Made by a program: the position numbers and the translations under genes
Part shown: positions 1 through 5,790 of the stretch, piece after piece
How the letters are laid out: every line of letters starts with the position of its first letter
Numbering within the stretch: position 1 is the stretch's first letter
From: an uncultured Erysipelotrichaceae bacterium
GTDB taxonomy: Bacteria; Bacillota_I; Bacilli_A; Erysipelotrichales; Erysipelotrichaceae
Direction of reading: 5' to 3'
NCBI GenBank assembly: GCA_937902945.1
Contig: CALEMD010000205.1
Coordinates: 1-7,048 of the forward strand
Length of the DNA: 7,048 nt
Notes under the pieces: model-generated
The model's database searches: none
What the model saw: only the letters and a program-made list of their open reading frames with translations
Told to the model about the DNA's origin: nothing

Positions 1-320
1 TGATTACAGAATATCTTGAATCAGGAAAACCGATCGATGGCATTGTCTGTGCCAGTGATAACTCAGCACTAGGAGCACTGGCTGGATTGAAGAGAGCCGG
101 ACTGCGAGTTCCTGAAGATGTAAAAGTTTTCGGATTTGACAACTCCTTTTCCAGCTCGATATCTAATCCAACTCTTTCAACTATTGGCCGAAATCCATCA
201 CTGATGGCGGCGATGGCAGCTCAGAAACTTTATAATATGATTACCCATACCAAAGACAGCATTTCAAACAATCTTGTTCTTCCTGTTGATATTATTGAAA
301 GAGATTCAACCAAGTCATAA
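1..320 (+). CDS. LacI-family transcriptional regulator, C-terminal part (5' end outside window)
   Basis: This is the last ~106 codons of a LacI/GalR-type repressor; the reading frame is open from base 3 to the TAA at 318-320. The visible part is the end of the periplasmic-binding-protein-like effector domain. The segment 'DGIVCASDNSALGAL' followed by 'GLRVPEDVKVFGFDNS' is the hallmark of this family: the Asp of the ASDN strand and the Asp of the GFD strand lie around the sugar pocket. It is followed by the usual 'NPTLSTI..NP' and an 'AAQKLYNMI' helix, and ends in 'LVLPVDIIERDSTKS', matching the normal family C-terminus. The DNA-binding helix-turn-helix is upstream of the window, so its target cannot be inferred; LacI proteins usually control sugar-utilisation genes, often adjacent. 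A TTG in frame at 87 is internal, not a start. It converges on the next gene with only 6 bases between the two stop codons. Confidence 0.93.
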   Translation, partial: ITEYLESGKPIDGIVCASDNSALGALAGLKRAGLRVPEDVKVFGFDNSFSSSISNPTLSTIGRNPSLMAAMAAQKLYNMITHTKDSISNNLVLPVDIIERDSTKS

Positions 321-326
321 TCCCAA

Positions 327-893
327 TTAATCTTCGATATCTGCAGCTTTCCAAAGCCCTGTATATATTACTCTGTAGTGAGGATTATAAGCTTCTTGAT
401 ACACAGAACTATGGTGTACTGAAGGATATCCTTCACTTCTGTACCAGGAAGCATATGCATCAAATTCTTCCTGTGTAAAAGAAAACAGGCTTATATGCTT
501 TTTCAATGTTTTCATATCAGCAGAAAACTCTGCCATGCTGCCTCTGTGTGTTTCAGCAGTTCGGCAGAACCAATCAAAGATCTGCGCAGCAGGGTACAGT
601 GTTTTTGCTTTGGCAATATTTATCCGGCAGAGATGATTTCCAATCTCAACTGCTAATTCTTCATTCTCATTTGCGGGTGTTTCGGCATATTCCTGTTCAA
701 AATATCTCAGCGCAATCCCTTCGTCACCCAGTATATGGCCACCCGCAAAATCAGCCTGGTAAATCAGTTTGAAACAATCCTGCGGCTGCATCTTCGGATA
801 CATCTTTGCATGCATTTGAAGTATTTCCACCATGTCGTTCATAGACGTATTATCGTTTGTTTCTTCTCGGGAAACAAAATTAAGTATTCTCAT
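327..893 (-). CDS. Conserved protein of unknown function
   Basis: The product is 188 aa if the ATG at 893-891 is used. I do not recognise a functional family. The body looks like a genuine soluble, mostly helical protein, with no signal peptide or membrane segment. An N-terminal stretch 'MYPKMQPQDCFKLIYQ' is followed by 'ADFAGGHIL', and the C-terminus has 'PSVHHSSVYQEAYNPHYRVI'. These Gly-His and His-His-Ser segments resemble a pattern I associate with uncharacterised Bacillota proteins and could hold an active site or metal, but this is inference. The frame is open up to an ATG at 1043, but that extension overlaps a receiver-domain remnant on the other strand, is not clearly protein-like and has no Shine-Dalgarno. 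Other in-frame starts are 917, 842 and 833. None has a good ribosome binding site, so the exact start is uncertain; 842 ('MNDMVEIL') gives the most compact domain. It is monocistronic here and converges on the LacI-type gene. Confidence 0.72.
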   Translation of the reverse strand: MRILNFVSREETNDNTSMNDMVEILQMHAKMYPKMQPQDCFKLIYQADFAGGHILGDEGIALRYFEQEYAETPANENEELAVEIGNHLCRINIAKAKTLYPAAQIFDWFCRTAETHRGSMAEFSADMKTLKKHISLFSFTQEEFDAYASWYRSEGYPSVHHSSVYQEAYNPHYRVIYTGLWKAADIED

Positions 894-962
894 TTCTGTT
901 ATAGTTATACTGCACATGAATTGTTCATACTCTATGTCCGCAATTAATGTAACTGAAAAACT

Positions 963-1148
963 ATGAATATGTTTGAAAAAACAGTCCCTGGATATTATGA
1001 TGTTATTCTGAAGGATATATCGATGCCAATCGCAGAAAGGCACGAAACCTCCATGTCAATCAATAGCTGCATCATAACTGCCTGCCAATGCATGGCAAGA
1101 ATACATATGCTGCATAACCGATTTGCGCCAATTCACAAAACAATACGC
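963..1148 (+). pseudogene. Decayed fragment of a response-regulator receiver (REC) domain
   Basis: A short open frame, with stop codons in frame just upstream (TAA 945-947, TGA 951-953) and at 1149-1151, encodes 'FEKTVPGYYDVILKDISMP'. This closely resembles the beta3 strand and phospho-acceptor loop of REC domains in hybrid sensor kinases ('F..S.PGYYDVILMDI.MP'), with the acceptor Asp kept. After it the canonical M(D/N)G turn is replaced by 'AERHE'. A stretch of about 11 residues (the loop before beta4) seems to be missing. A possible remnant of the beta4 'TA' and the beta5 Lys ('HKTI' for 'AKPI') follows. The N-terminal acidic residues and any kinase part are absent. There is no Shine-Dalgarno at the ATG. 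I read it as a leftover of a lost two-component gene and not an expressed protein. The first half of the match is convincing by eye; the second half is weak. Confidence 0.5.
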
Positions 1149-1169
1149 TGAATCATGCATTCAGCATAT
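1143..1169. promoter_or_regulatory. 27-bp dyad upstream of the diguanylate cyclase gene
   Basis: A perfect 7-bp inverted repeat, GCTGAAT (1147-1153) and ATTCAGC (1159-1165), surrounds a 5-nt centre (CATGC). After one mismatch it extends by ATA (1143-1145) and TAT (1167-1169), giving 10 of 11 paired positions. It ends 7 bases before the Shine-Dalgarno of the cyclase gene and overlaps a TATAAC sequence (1167-1172) that could be a -10 element, though I see no matching -35. There is no T-run after it, so it is not a simple terminator. An operator or a leader hairpin are both possible. The regulator is unknown. Confidence 0.35.
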
Positions 1170-1175
1170 AACAAT

Positions 1176-1184
1176 GAAAGAGGG
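1176..1184 (+). promoter_or_regulatory. Shine-Dalgarno site that sets the cyclase start at 1192
   Basis: GAAAGAGGG lies 7 bases before the ATG at 1192. This selects 1192 over the upstream in-frame ATGs at 1123 and 1174, neither of which has such a site, and makes the hydrophobic segment the true N-terminus of the protein. Confidence 0.7.
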
Positions 1185-1191
1185 ATTCCCT

Positions 1192-1857
1192 ATGTCAAAA
1201 GCCGGCAAACTGATCAGAAGAATGATGCCGCCAATCATGATTATTCTTATTACTGCAGCCATGTCCATTGCTGCATACAGAAGCATTCTTACATCCGAAG
1301 AAGAAAGGTGCTGGAATACTCTGCAGAATACAGCAGTTTCTATTAACAATGAGATCGAAGTACGCTTCAAGGATAACATCAGTATTCTGAAACTTGCGGC
1401 GAATGCCATGGTTCAGGAAAACCGAGTAGAATCCTATGAGGCAATCACGAAACATCTCAATGCCTTTCAAAATATGACAATATTCAACAGAATCGATGTC
1501 ATCTATCCAGATAACTCTATACTGCTGCAAAGTGGAGAAAGAATTGCATTAAGCGAAAGTACATTTGCAGATATAGCAGCTCTAGGCGAGCACATGTCTG
1601 CACGCATGACAGATTCCTATACTGGCGAAGAAGTGATTTATTATTCTGTCCCTGTCGTTTCAGACGGACAGACTCTAGCTCTATTAACCGGCGTGATCAG
1701 CTGCGAATCCATGCCCGATCTTTTCAAGGCAACGGCATATGAAGGAAATGCCTACGTATGCATCGTTGACTACAGTGACGGCAGCTTTATTATGGATGAC
1801 TGGCATGACACACTGGGAAACATGTTCGAGATGAAGTCACGGGAGACACTGCCTTGA
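1192..1857 (+). CDS. N-terminal part of split cyclase: TM1 plus most of the dCache sensor
   Basis: This is the only part that can be translated from the good ribosome binding site: 221 aa ending at the TGA. It begins 'MSKAGKLIRRMMPP', followed by a hydrophobic segment (about residues 13-30) that acts as a signal anchor. Outside the membrane there is a long helix with 'ISILKLAANAMV', then 'IFNRIDVIYPDNSILLQSG' and 'VIYYSVPVVSDGQ', features of the membrane-distal PAS-like fold of dCache_1 sensors. The second, membrane-proximal subdomain has only started ('YVCIVDYSDGSFIM') when the stop comes. It has no second TM and no output domain, so on its own it would be a non-signalling, probably unstable fragment. 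The ligand is unknown. Confidence 0.65.
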   Translation: MSKAGKLIRRMMPPIMIILITAAMSIAAYRSILTSEEERCWNTLQNTAVSINNEIEVRFKDNISILKLAANAMVQENRVESYEAITKHLNAFQNMTIFNRIDVIYPDNSILLQSGERIALSESTFADIAALGEHMSARMTDSYTGEEVIYYSVPVVSDGQTLALLTGVISCESMPDLFKATAYEGNAYVCIVDYSDGSFIMDDWHDTLGNMFEMKSRETLP

Positions 1858-1884
1858 TATGAAAATGTTGATCTGATCAGCGAT

Positions 1885-2643
1885 GTGAAAGAAGCAAAAA
1901 CCGGTGTCACTGCCTATAAATCAGCAGTGAACGGAAGAGGTTCCTATATGTATTACACACCATCCGGCATCTTCACCTGGGAACTGCTGATTGTCGTTCA
2001 GGAACAGGTAGCATTTGCCAGCTTGGTACAGCTGAAAAGCACCTTGTTGCTTCTTGGAACCGTAGAAGCAATCCTCTTGCTTCTGTACTTCATCTGGACA
2101 TTTATCATGGTCAATCAGTTGGAAAAGAGCACAGCAGAAATAGAAGAAAAACGGAAAGCATTTGAACAGCTCAGCTACAACGACACATTGACCACACTTA
2201 TCAATCGCAATAAGTATAATCAGGTTCTTGAAGAATTCGAGACCAAACGTCCTGTAAACCTCGGTGTTGCATTCTTCGATTTGAACTGTCTCAAGCATGT
2301 AAATGATGAACATGGACATTCAGCAGGTGATGAACTGCTTCAGAATACTGCTAAACTGATTGTTTCCGTATTCCCTGACAAAACATTCCGCATTGGCGGA
2401 GATGAATTTGTAGTCATTGCGCCTGATATCAACGAAAAGATTTTCCGCGGCAAAGTCGAAGAGATCCGCAGAATACTGAGTGAGAATCACATCAGTGTTT
2501 CTATCGGAGAAGCATGGGAAAAAGCCACAGAAGATCTTAAGGCAATCTTCAAAAAAGCAGACGAAAAAATGTATGAAGAAAAGCGTCAGTATTATGAACA
2601 ATCCGGCAGTGACCATGACCGCAGAGGCAACCGAGCAATTTAG
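1885..2643 (+). CDS. C-terminal part of split cyclase: TM2 plus GGDEF domain
   Basis: The frame after the TGA is open from 1858; the first possible start is GTG 1885, which has no Shine-Dalgarno, so independent translation is doubtful. From 1885 the product would be 252 aa. It holds the end of the sensor domain, TM2 (about residues 52-76) and a complete GGDEF domain. 'FFDLNCLKHVNDEHGHSAGDELL' is the nucleotide and Mg2+ segment, with metal Asp at about residue 132. 'RIGGDEF' (GGDEF at 171-175) is the intact active-site signature, followed by 'VSIGEA' and the terminal 'ADEKMYEEKR'. The inhibitory I-site Arg-x-x-Asp normally found just before the signature reads V-F-P-D here, so the Arg is missing and classical product inhibition is not expected. 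The domain itself looks catalytically competent, which suggests that the stop is recent. Confidence 0.65.
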   Translation: MKEAKTGVTAYKSAVNGRGSYMYYTPSGIFTWELLIVVQEQVAFASLVQLKSTLLLLGTVEAILLLLYFIWTFIMVNQLEKSTAEIEEKRKAFEQLSYNDTLTTLINRNKYNQVLEEFETKRPVNLGVAFFDLNCLKHVNDEHGHSAGDELLQNTAKLIVSVFPDKTFRIGGDEFVVIAPDINEKIFRGKVEEIRRILSENHISVSIGEAWEKATEDLKAIFKKADEKMYEEKRQYYEQSGSDHDRRGNRAI

Positions 2644-2671
2644 CAAAAAAAGATCTTTTGATTGAATCAAT

Positions 2672-2702
2672 AAAGGAATGGCGCATTATGCACCATTCCT
2701 TT
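2672..2702. terminator. Bidirectional transcription terminator hairpin between convergent genes
   Basis: AAAGGAATGG (2672-2681) pairs perfectly with CCATTCCTTT (2693-2702). Inside, after a C/A mismatch, GCA and TGC pair around a TTA loop. It lies 28 bases after the cyclase stop on the + strand and 26 bases after the lipoprotein stop on the - strand. On the - strand the stem ends in T's and is followed by a T-rich stretch that includes seven T's (complement of 2645-2651). On the + strand the tract is weaker (TTTGTTGTG). It is most likely the terminator of the ABC operon, and it also closes the cyclase unit. Confidence 0.75.
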
Positions 2703-2728
2703 GTTGTGCTATTGCAATACCAATATGA

Positions 2729-3760
2729 TCAGTTGTTGCTGTAATCTGGTGTCAGTGTCAATTTGTGATCAACCAACTGCTGTTTCACTTCATCAACCTT
2801 AGTCTGTACATCTGTTGGAACTAAGGAACTGTATGGTGCTAATGAAATAACACCGGAATCAAGTCCTGGATTCTCTGTTCCGCCGAATTCTCCAGAAGCA
2901 ATAATATCAATCTGAGAAGTGATCATGGTCGGAATAGAAACCATCAGTGATGTCAGACAGAGATTATCATCAACTAATGCTGCCTGATCAGATGTATAGC
3001 CTATGCACATAACACCTTTTTCATTGCATGCTTCAAATGCTCCCAGTCCTGTATCATCACAAGTCTGCAGAATAACATCAACACCTTGTTCAATCATGCC
3101 GAGTGCTGTTTCCTTGCCGATATTTGCATCATTGAAAGTACCGGTAATAACTGTTTTGACTTCAATATCTGCGTTGGCTGCTGCAGCCCCTTGAACATAT
3201 GCATTTTTATCTGAGCACTGGGTAGTATTATCACCGCCGCCGATATATCCAATGATACCGCTCTTGCTCATCAATGCAGCAAGATAGCCGCATACATATG
3301 CGCCTTCATATTCCTTATAATCATAGAAAGCTATATTCGTCGGCAGTTCTTCATCTGTCTGCGGCGGATTGCCTGTAATAAAGAAATAGGTATCCGGATA
3401 GTCAGCCGCAACACGCACACATGCATCTCCATACTGAACGCCATGGCCAATGACAAACTGATAGCCTTCTTCACAGTATGTTCTGAATGTTGATTCCATA
3501 TCCGCCGCTTCTACTGCTTCGGTGTAGGCAATCTCATAACCCTGTAACTGCAATTCCATCAATCCTTCATATGCGCCCTGATTCCATGATTCATCTGTGA
3601 TGTACCCTGGCAGAAGAATAGCAATCTTGCTGATGTCGGCAGAAGCACTGCCTGTTTCAGATGCTGAGGATGCGGTTGCTTTGCTGCTGTTTGATGAGCA
3701 GCCTGCCAAGGCCATAAGCGCAGTCAATGACAGCAGAGCTAGACGTTTCACTTCTTTCAT
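2729..3760 (-). CDS. BMP/PnrA-family substrate-binding lipoprotein of an ABC importer
   Basis: This 343-aa protein captures the ligand outside the membrane and delivers it to the permeases encoded upstream. The N-terminus is a lipoprotein signal (K2-K5-R6, hydrophobic core 7-19, lipobox L18-A-G-C21), followed by a Ser/Ala-rich linker to about residue 40. The mature domain has the Bmp/Med fold: 'ITDESWNQGAYEGL' (54-67, usual form D-x-S-F-N-x-x-x-x-E-G), 'FVIGHG' (102-107), 'GYIGGGDN' (171-178), 'GMIEQGVDVILQ' (221-232), 'GLGAFEA' (238-244) and 'GYTSDQA' (254-260). Characterised relatives (PnrA, BmpD, NupN, BmpA of lactococci) bind nucleosides; RfuA binds riboflavin. By eye two usual ribose contacts differ here: Thr256 where 'VDSDQ' has its first Asp, and Val274 where 'TS..K' has Lys. 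The ligand is therefore open. The start is fixed by AGGGAGG (3771-3777). It is the last gene of the operon, after a 54-nt gap. Confidence 0.9.
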   Translation of the reverse strand: MKEVKRLALLSLTALMALAGCSSNSSKATASSASETGSASADISKIAILLPGYITDESWNQGAYEGLMELQLQGYEIAYTEAVEAADMESTFRTYCEEGYQFVIGHGVQYGDACVRVAADYPDTYFFITGNPPQTDEELPTNIAFYDYKEYEGAYVCGYLAALMSKSGIIGYIGGGDNTTQCSDKNAYVQGAAAANADIEVKTVITGTFNDANIGKETALGMIEQGVDVILQTCDDTGLGAFEACNEKGVMCIGYTSDQAALVDDNLCLTSLMVSIPTMITSQIDIIASGEFGGTENPGLDSGVISLAPYSSLVPTDVQTKVDEVKQQLVDHKLTLTPDYSNN

Positions 3761-3770
3761 ACGATGTTTT

Positions 3771-3777
3771 CCTCCCT
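3771..3777 (-). promoter_or_regulatory. Strong Shine-Dalgarno of the binding-protein gene
   Basis: On the - strand AGGGAGG stands 10 bases before the ATG at 3760-3758. It supports this start and efficient translation of the lipoprotein, which is normally needed in excess over the membrane subunits. Confidence 0.8.
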
Positions 3778-3784
3778 GTATTTA

Positions 3785-3809
3785 TATTCAAGTCCCTGCG
3801 GACAGAATA
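3785..3809 (-). promoter_or_regulatory. Intercistronic hairpin between permease 2 and the binding-protein gene
   Basis: In the 54-nt gap, TATTC (3785-3789) pairs with GAATA (3805-3809), and GTCC (3792-3795) pairs with GGAC (3800-3803) around a 4-nt loop, separated by a 2/1 internal loop. It begins 5 bases after the permease stop on the transcribed strand and ends 7 bases before the Shine-Dalgarno. There is no T-run, so it is not a terminator. A likely role, by analogy with other ABC operons, is to protect or process the mRNA so that the lipoprotein message is more abundant. This is inference. Confidence 0.4.
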
Positions 3810-3814
3810 CCAAT

Positions 3815-4756
3815 TTATCGTCCTTCCTGGTTGTATACCTTGCCAAGATCCTTCGGAGCATGGATGTTTCTGCCCACAATCAGAAGAGAGACAAGTGTAA
3901 CCAGATAAGGAAGTGCTACAAAGAACTGATACGGAAGACTTGAACCGATAGCCTGCAGCCGCAACTGCAATGCCTGAACAGCACCAAATAACAAGCTTGC
4001 CGCTACTGCCGACAGAGAATTCCAGCGAGCCAATATAGTCACTGCCAAACAGATGAAACCTCTGCCAGCAGACATATCCTCAGTAAATGTACCAACCACG
4101 CCAAGTGACAGATACGCCCCAGCCAATCCCGCCATAGCTCCGCAGAATAGATATCCAGCCAGACGCATTTTCCGCACATCTATTCCCGCTGCCCTAGCTG
4201 CTTTCGGGTTCTCTCCGGTTGCATCAACCTGCAGCCCAAAACGAGTCTTTTTTAAAATGAAGTATGCCGCGATTGCGATCGCAAATGCCAAATATGTCAG
4301 AATATTCTGGTTGAATAGAATATCCCCAATCCAAGGGATTTTTGATAAACCTGGTATAGCTATCGTCGGCAGTATATCTACTGAAGCTTTTGAAGTAGAT
4401 ACACCGAACACTGCTCGATACAGAAAGTTTGTAAAACCAAGTGCAAATATGTTGAACATAATTCCTACAACCGATTGATCCTGCCGGCGATAGACTGACC
4501 AGAATGCTATAAGAAGTGCACCCAGCATTCCTGAAAATGCACCGGCTATAATGCCAATCAATAAACTCCCTGAGAAGTAAGCACAGATGAATGCAATCAA
4601 TGATCCTATCAGCATCTGTCCTTCCAGCCCGATATTCATAACGCCTGTTTTTTCCGCAAACACTTCCCCAACAGAACCAAGTACCAGCGGTACGCACATA
4701 CGTACTCCAGCCGCCAAAAGCGGGATCAGAAATGCTGCAGTAAAGATCTGGTTCAT
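3815..4756 (-). CDS. ABC transporter permease 2 (NupQ/NupC-like, BPD-transp_2 family)
   Basis: This 313-aa very hydrophobic protein, with about 8-9 membrane segments, is one half of the transmembrane channel; the other half is the permease encoded just upstream. Family marks are 'EKTGVMNIGLEGQ' (35-47), which ends in the conserved N-I-G-x-E-G-Q turn; a cytoplasmic loop from about 170 to 192 containing 'TGENPKAARAAGI', the probable contact with the ATPase; and 'AGRGFICLAVTILARWN' (230-246). The length is normal for the family (about 300-320) and nothing seems missing. The ATG at 4756-4754 overlaps the TGA of permease 1 (ATGA) and has an ideal AAGGAGG seven bases upstream, so translation is likely coupled. 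Relatives are NupQ of Bacillus and NupC of lactococci. The substrate is set by the lipoprotein and is probably a nucleoside or a related heterocycle. Confidence 0.9.
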   Translation of the reverse strand: MNQIFTAAFLIPLLAAGVRMCVPLVLGSVGEVFAEKTGVMNIGLEGQMLIGSLIAFICAYFSGSLLIGIIAGAFSGMLGALLIAFWSVYRRQDQSVVGIMFNIFALGFTNFLYRAVFGVSTSKASVDILPTIAIPGLSKIPWIGDILFNQNILTYLAFAIAIAAYFILKKTRFGLQVDATGENPKAARAAGIDVRKMRLAGYLFCGAMAGLAGAYLSLGVVGTFTEDMSAGRGFICLAVTILARWNSLSAVAASLLFGAVQALQLRLQAIGSSLPYQFFVALPYLVTLVSLLIVGRNIHAPKDLGKVYNQEGR

Positions 4757-5790
4757 TCTGATACCTCCTTCTTATGCTTTTTCTTCTGTGATGCATAGCT
4801 CATGCCAAGCAGTATAAACAGCACAATCAGTGCTTCAAGAACATTCACAAACAGACTGGATACCCCTGTTTTAACCTGCATCGTTTCAGCTCCGGAATTC
4901 AGTACGCCTAACAGCAATGAGGATATTCCCACACCCACCGGATGCATCATTCCCAGAAGACTTGCGACAACACCATCAAAGCCATATGTTCCAGCAAGTC
5001 CTTCCAATAAACGGGTCTGTGTGCCGCATACTTCAATCGCTCCGGCAAGCCCGCAGAAAGCACCGGAAATCATCATCACATATCGATAGTAATGATCCGC
5101 ATGCACACCGCTGAATCGAGCTGCCTGCACACTGCCGCCAAGAGCTCTGATGTTGTATCCAAATCTGGTACGGTAGATAACAATCGCATATACAGCAAGC
5201 GCGGCTAGTGCTATCAGTATTCCCGCATTCATGCGCGAACCAGCAAATAGGCGCGGCAGAACTGCCGCAACTTTTGCGGACTGCGGAATATTGCCGCCAG
5301 GTGCTCGAAGCGGATAATAGACGCACCAGCTTAATAACTGCAGCGCTATATAATTCAGAAGAAGCGTTGTGATGATTTCACTTGCTTTGAAGACTGTTTT
5401 AAACAGTCCGGCAATGCCTGCCCAAAGCGCACCAAACAGTGCCCCCACCAGCATGCCAAGCGGTATGGACCAGAATCCAATTGCTGATCCCAAAGAAGAT
5501 GTCCCAACAATCGTCATTCCTATGGCACCTAGGCACAGCTGACCCTGTCCGCCAAGATTGGACAGTTTTGCCTGAAAGGCAAACGAAACTCCCGTCGCCA
5601 CCAGCAGGATCGGAGTCATTTTAATAGTCATTTCACCAATGCTTGAGAATGAAGAAAAGGGACGCACAAGCAGGTAATAGTATGCATGAATCGGATTGAC
5701 ATCTAGAATGATGAGAAATATGGCACCGATTCCCATTGCACATAGTATTGGAATCAGAAAACGTATTGTCTTTTCTATCTTCATCTTCAT
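4753..5790 (-). CDS. ABC transporter permease 1 (NupP/NupB-like, BPD-transp_2 family)
   Basis: This 345-aa integral membrane protein pairs with permease 2. It starts with a basic tail (MKMKIEK) and a first membrane helix (about 10-30), then a loop 'NPIHAYYYLLVRPF' (32-45) typical of this subfamily. Next come 'NLGGQGQLCLGA' (78-89; usual N-I-G-x-E-G-Q-x-x-x-G-A, here with Gln82 for Glu), 'KASEIITTLLLNYIA' (135-149), and a cytoplasmic loop from about 207 to 229 containing 'RFGYNIRALGGS', the expected ATPase contact. The C-terminus is a lysine-rich tail (QKKKHKK, 335-341). The length fits the NupP type (about 340-360). GGGAGGTG (5798-5805) stands before the ATG at 5790, which overlaps the ATPase stop by 4 nt. 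Glu-to-Gln in the signature turn is the only unusual point. The two permeases are distant homologues in the same family. Confidence 0.9.
   Translation of the reverse strand: MKMKIEKTIRFLIPILCAMGIGAIFLIILDVNPIHAYYYLLVRPFSSFSSIGEMTIKMTPILLVATGVSFAFQAKLSNLGGQGQLCLGAIGMTIVGTSSLGSAIGFWSIPLGMLVGALFGALWAGIAGLFKTVFKASEIITTLLLNYIALQLLSWCVYYPLRAPGGNIPQSAKVAAVLPRLFAGSRMNAGILIALAALAVYAIVIYRTRFGYNIRALGGSVQAARFSGVHADHYYRYVMMISGAFCGLAGAIEVCGTQTRLLEGLAGTYGFDGVVASLLGMMHPVGVGISSLLLGVLNSGAETMQVKTGVSSLFVNVLEALIVLFILLGMSYASQKKKHKKEVSE
4764..4770 (-). promoter_or_regulatory. Shine-Dalgarno of permease 2, inside the end of permease 1
   Basis: AAGGAGG on the - strand lies 7 bases before the ATG at 4756. It sits within the last codons of permease 1 and fixes the overlapping start. 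Confidence 0.8.

Larger units (their letters stand above)
1192..2643 (+). pseudogene. Membrane diguanylate cyclase (dCache-GGDEF), interrupted by an in-frame TGA
   Basis: The whole 483-codon frame reads as one protein apart from a TGA at codon 222 (1855-1857). It would make cyclic di-GMP from two GTP in response to an extracellular ligand. The order is: short basic cytoplasmic start, TM1 (about residues 11-30), extracellular dCache-type sensor (about 35-280), TM2 (about 283-307), a short linker helix, and a GGDEF domain (about 326-470). The sense frame continues directly after the TGA with 'YENVDLISDVKEAKTG', with no shift of frame, so a single base change explains the break. GGA (Gly), CGA (Arg) or TGG (Trp) are the likely ancestral codons. 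Unless the stop is read through, the sensor and the catalytic domain are uncoupled. The gene is followed by a terminator-like hairpin at 2672-2702. A sequencing error at this base cannot be excluded. Confidence 0.75.

Noticed and set aside
894..930. Promoter and ATGAA/TTCAT dyad (916-928) for the - strand unknown gene
   Set aside because: TATAAC-like boxes exist, but none has a -35 match at the right spacing. The dyad is only 5 bp per arm and does not extend, so it is within chance for AT-rich DNA.
894..1043. N-terminal extension of the - strand unknown gene up to an ATG at 1043 (238 aa in total)
   Set aside because: There is no Shine-Dalgarno at 1043. The extension is antisense to the receiver-domain remnant, and its sequence (Cys, Ile and Phe rich) does not look like a continuation of the soluble domain that begins near residue 68.
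1855..1880. Selenocysteine or a reassigned TGA codon at the break in the cyclase
   Set aside because: I see no convincing SECIS-like stem-loop after the TGA, only the short palindrome TGATCTGATCA. dCache-GGDEF proteins have no known selenocysteine, and TGA serves as a stop for other genes in the window.
3762..3808. Separate promoter for the binding-protein gene (TATAAAT on the - strand near 3783)
   Set aside because: The -10-like box is too close to the Shine-Dalgarno to leave room for a leader, and no -35 element is found at 16-18 bases.
4053..4478. Open frames on the + strand opposite the permease and lipoprotein genes (for example 4053-4478, 4802-5089, 6571-6891)
   Set aside because: They are mirror frames of well-supported - strand genes, with no ribosome binding sites and compositions rich in Pro, Ser and Arg that match no protein family I know.
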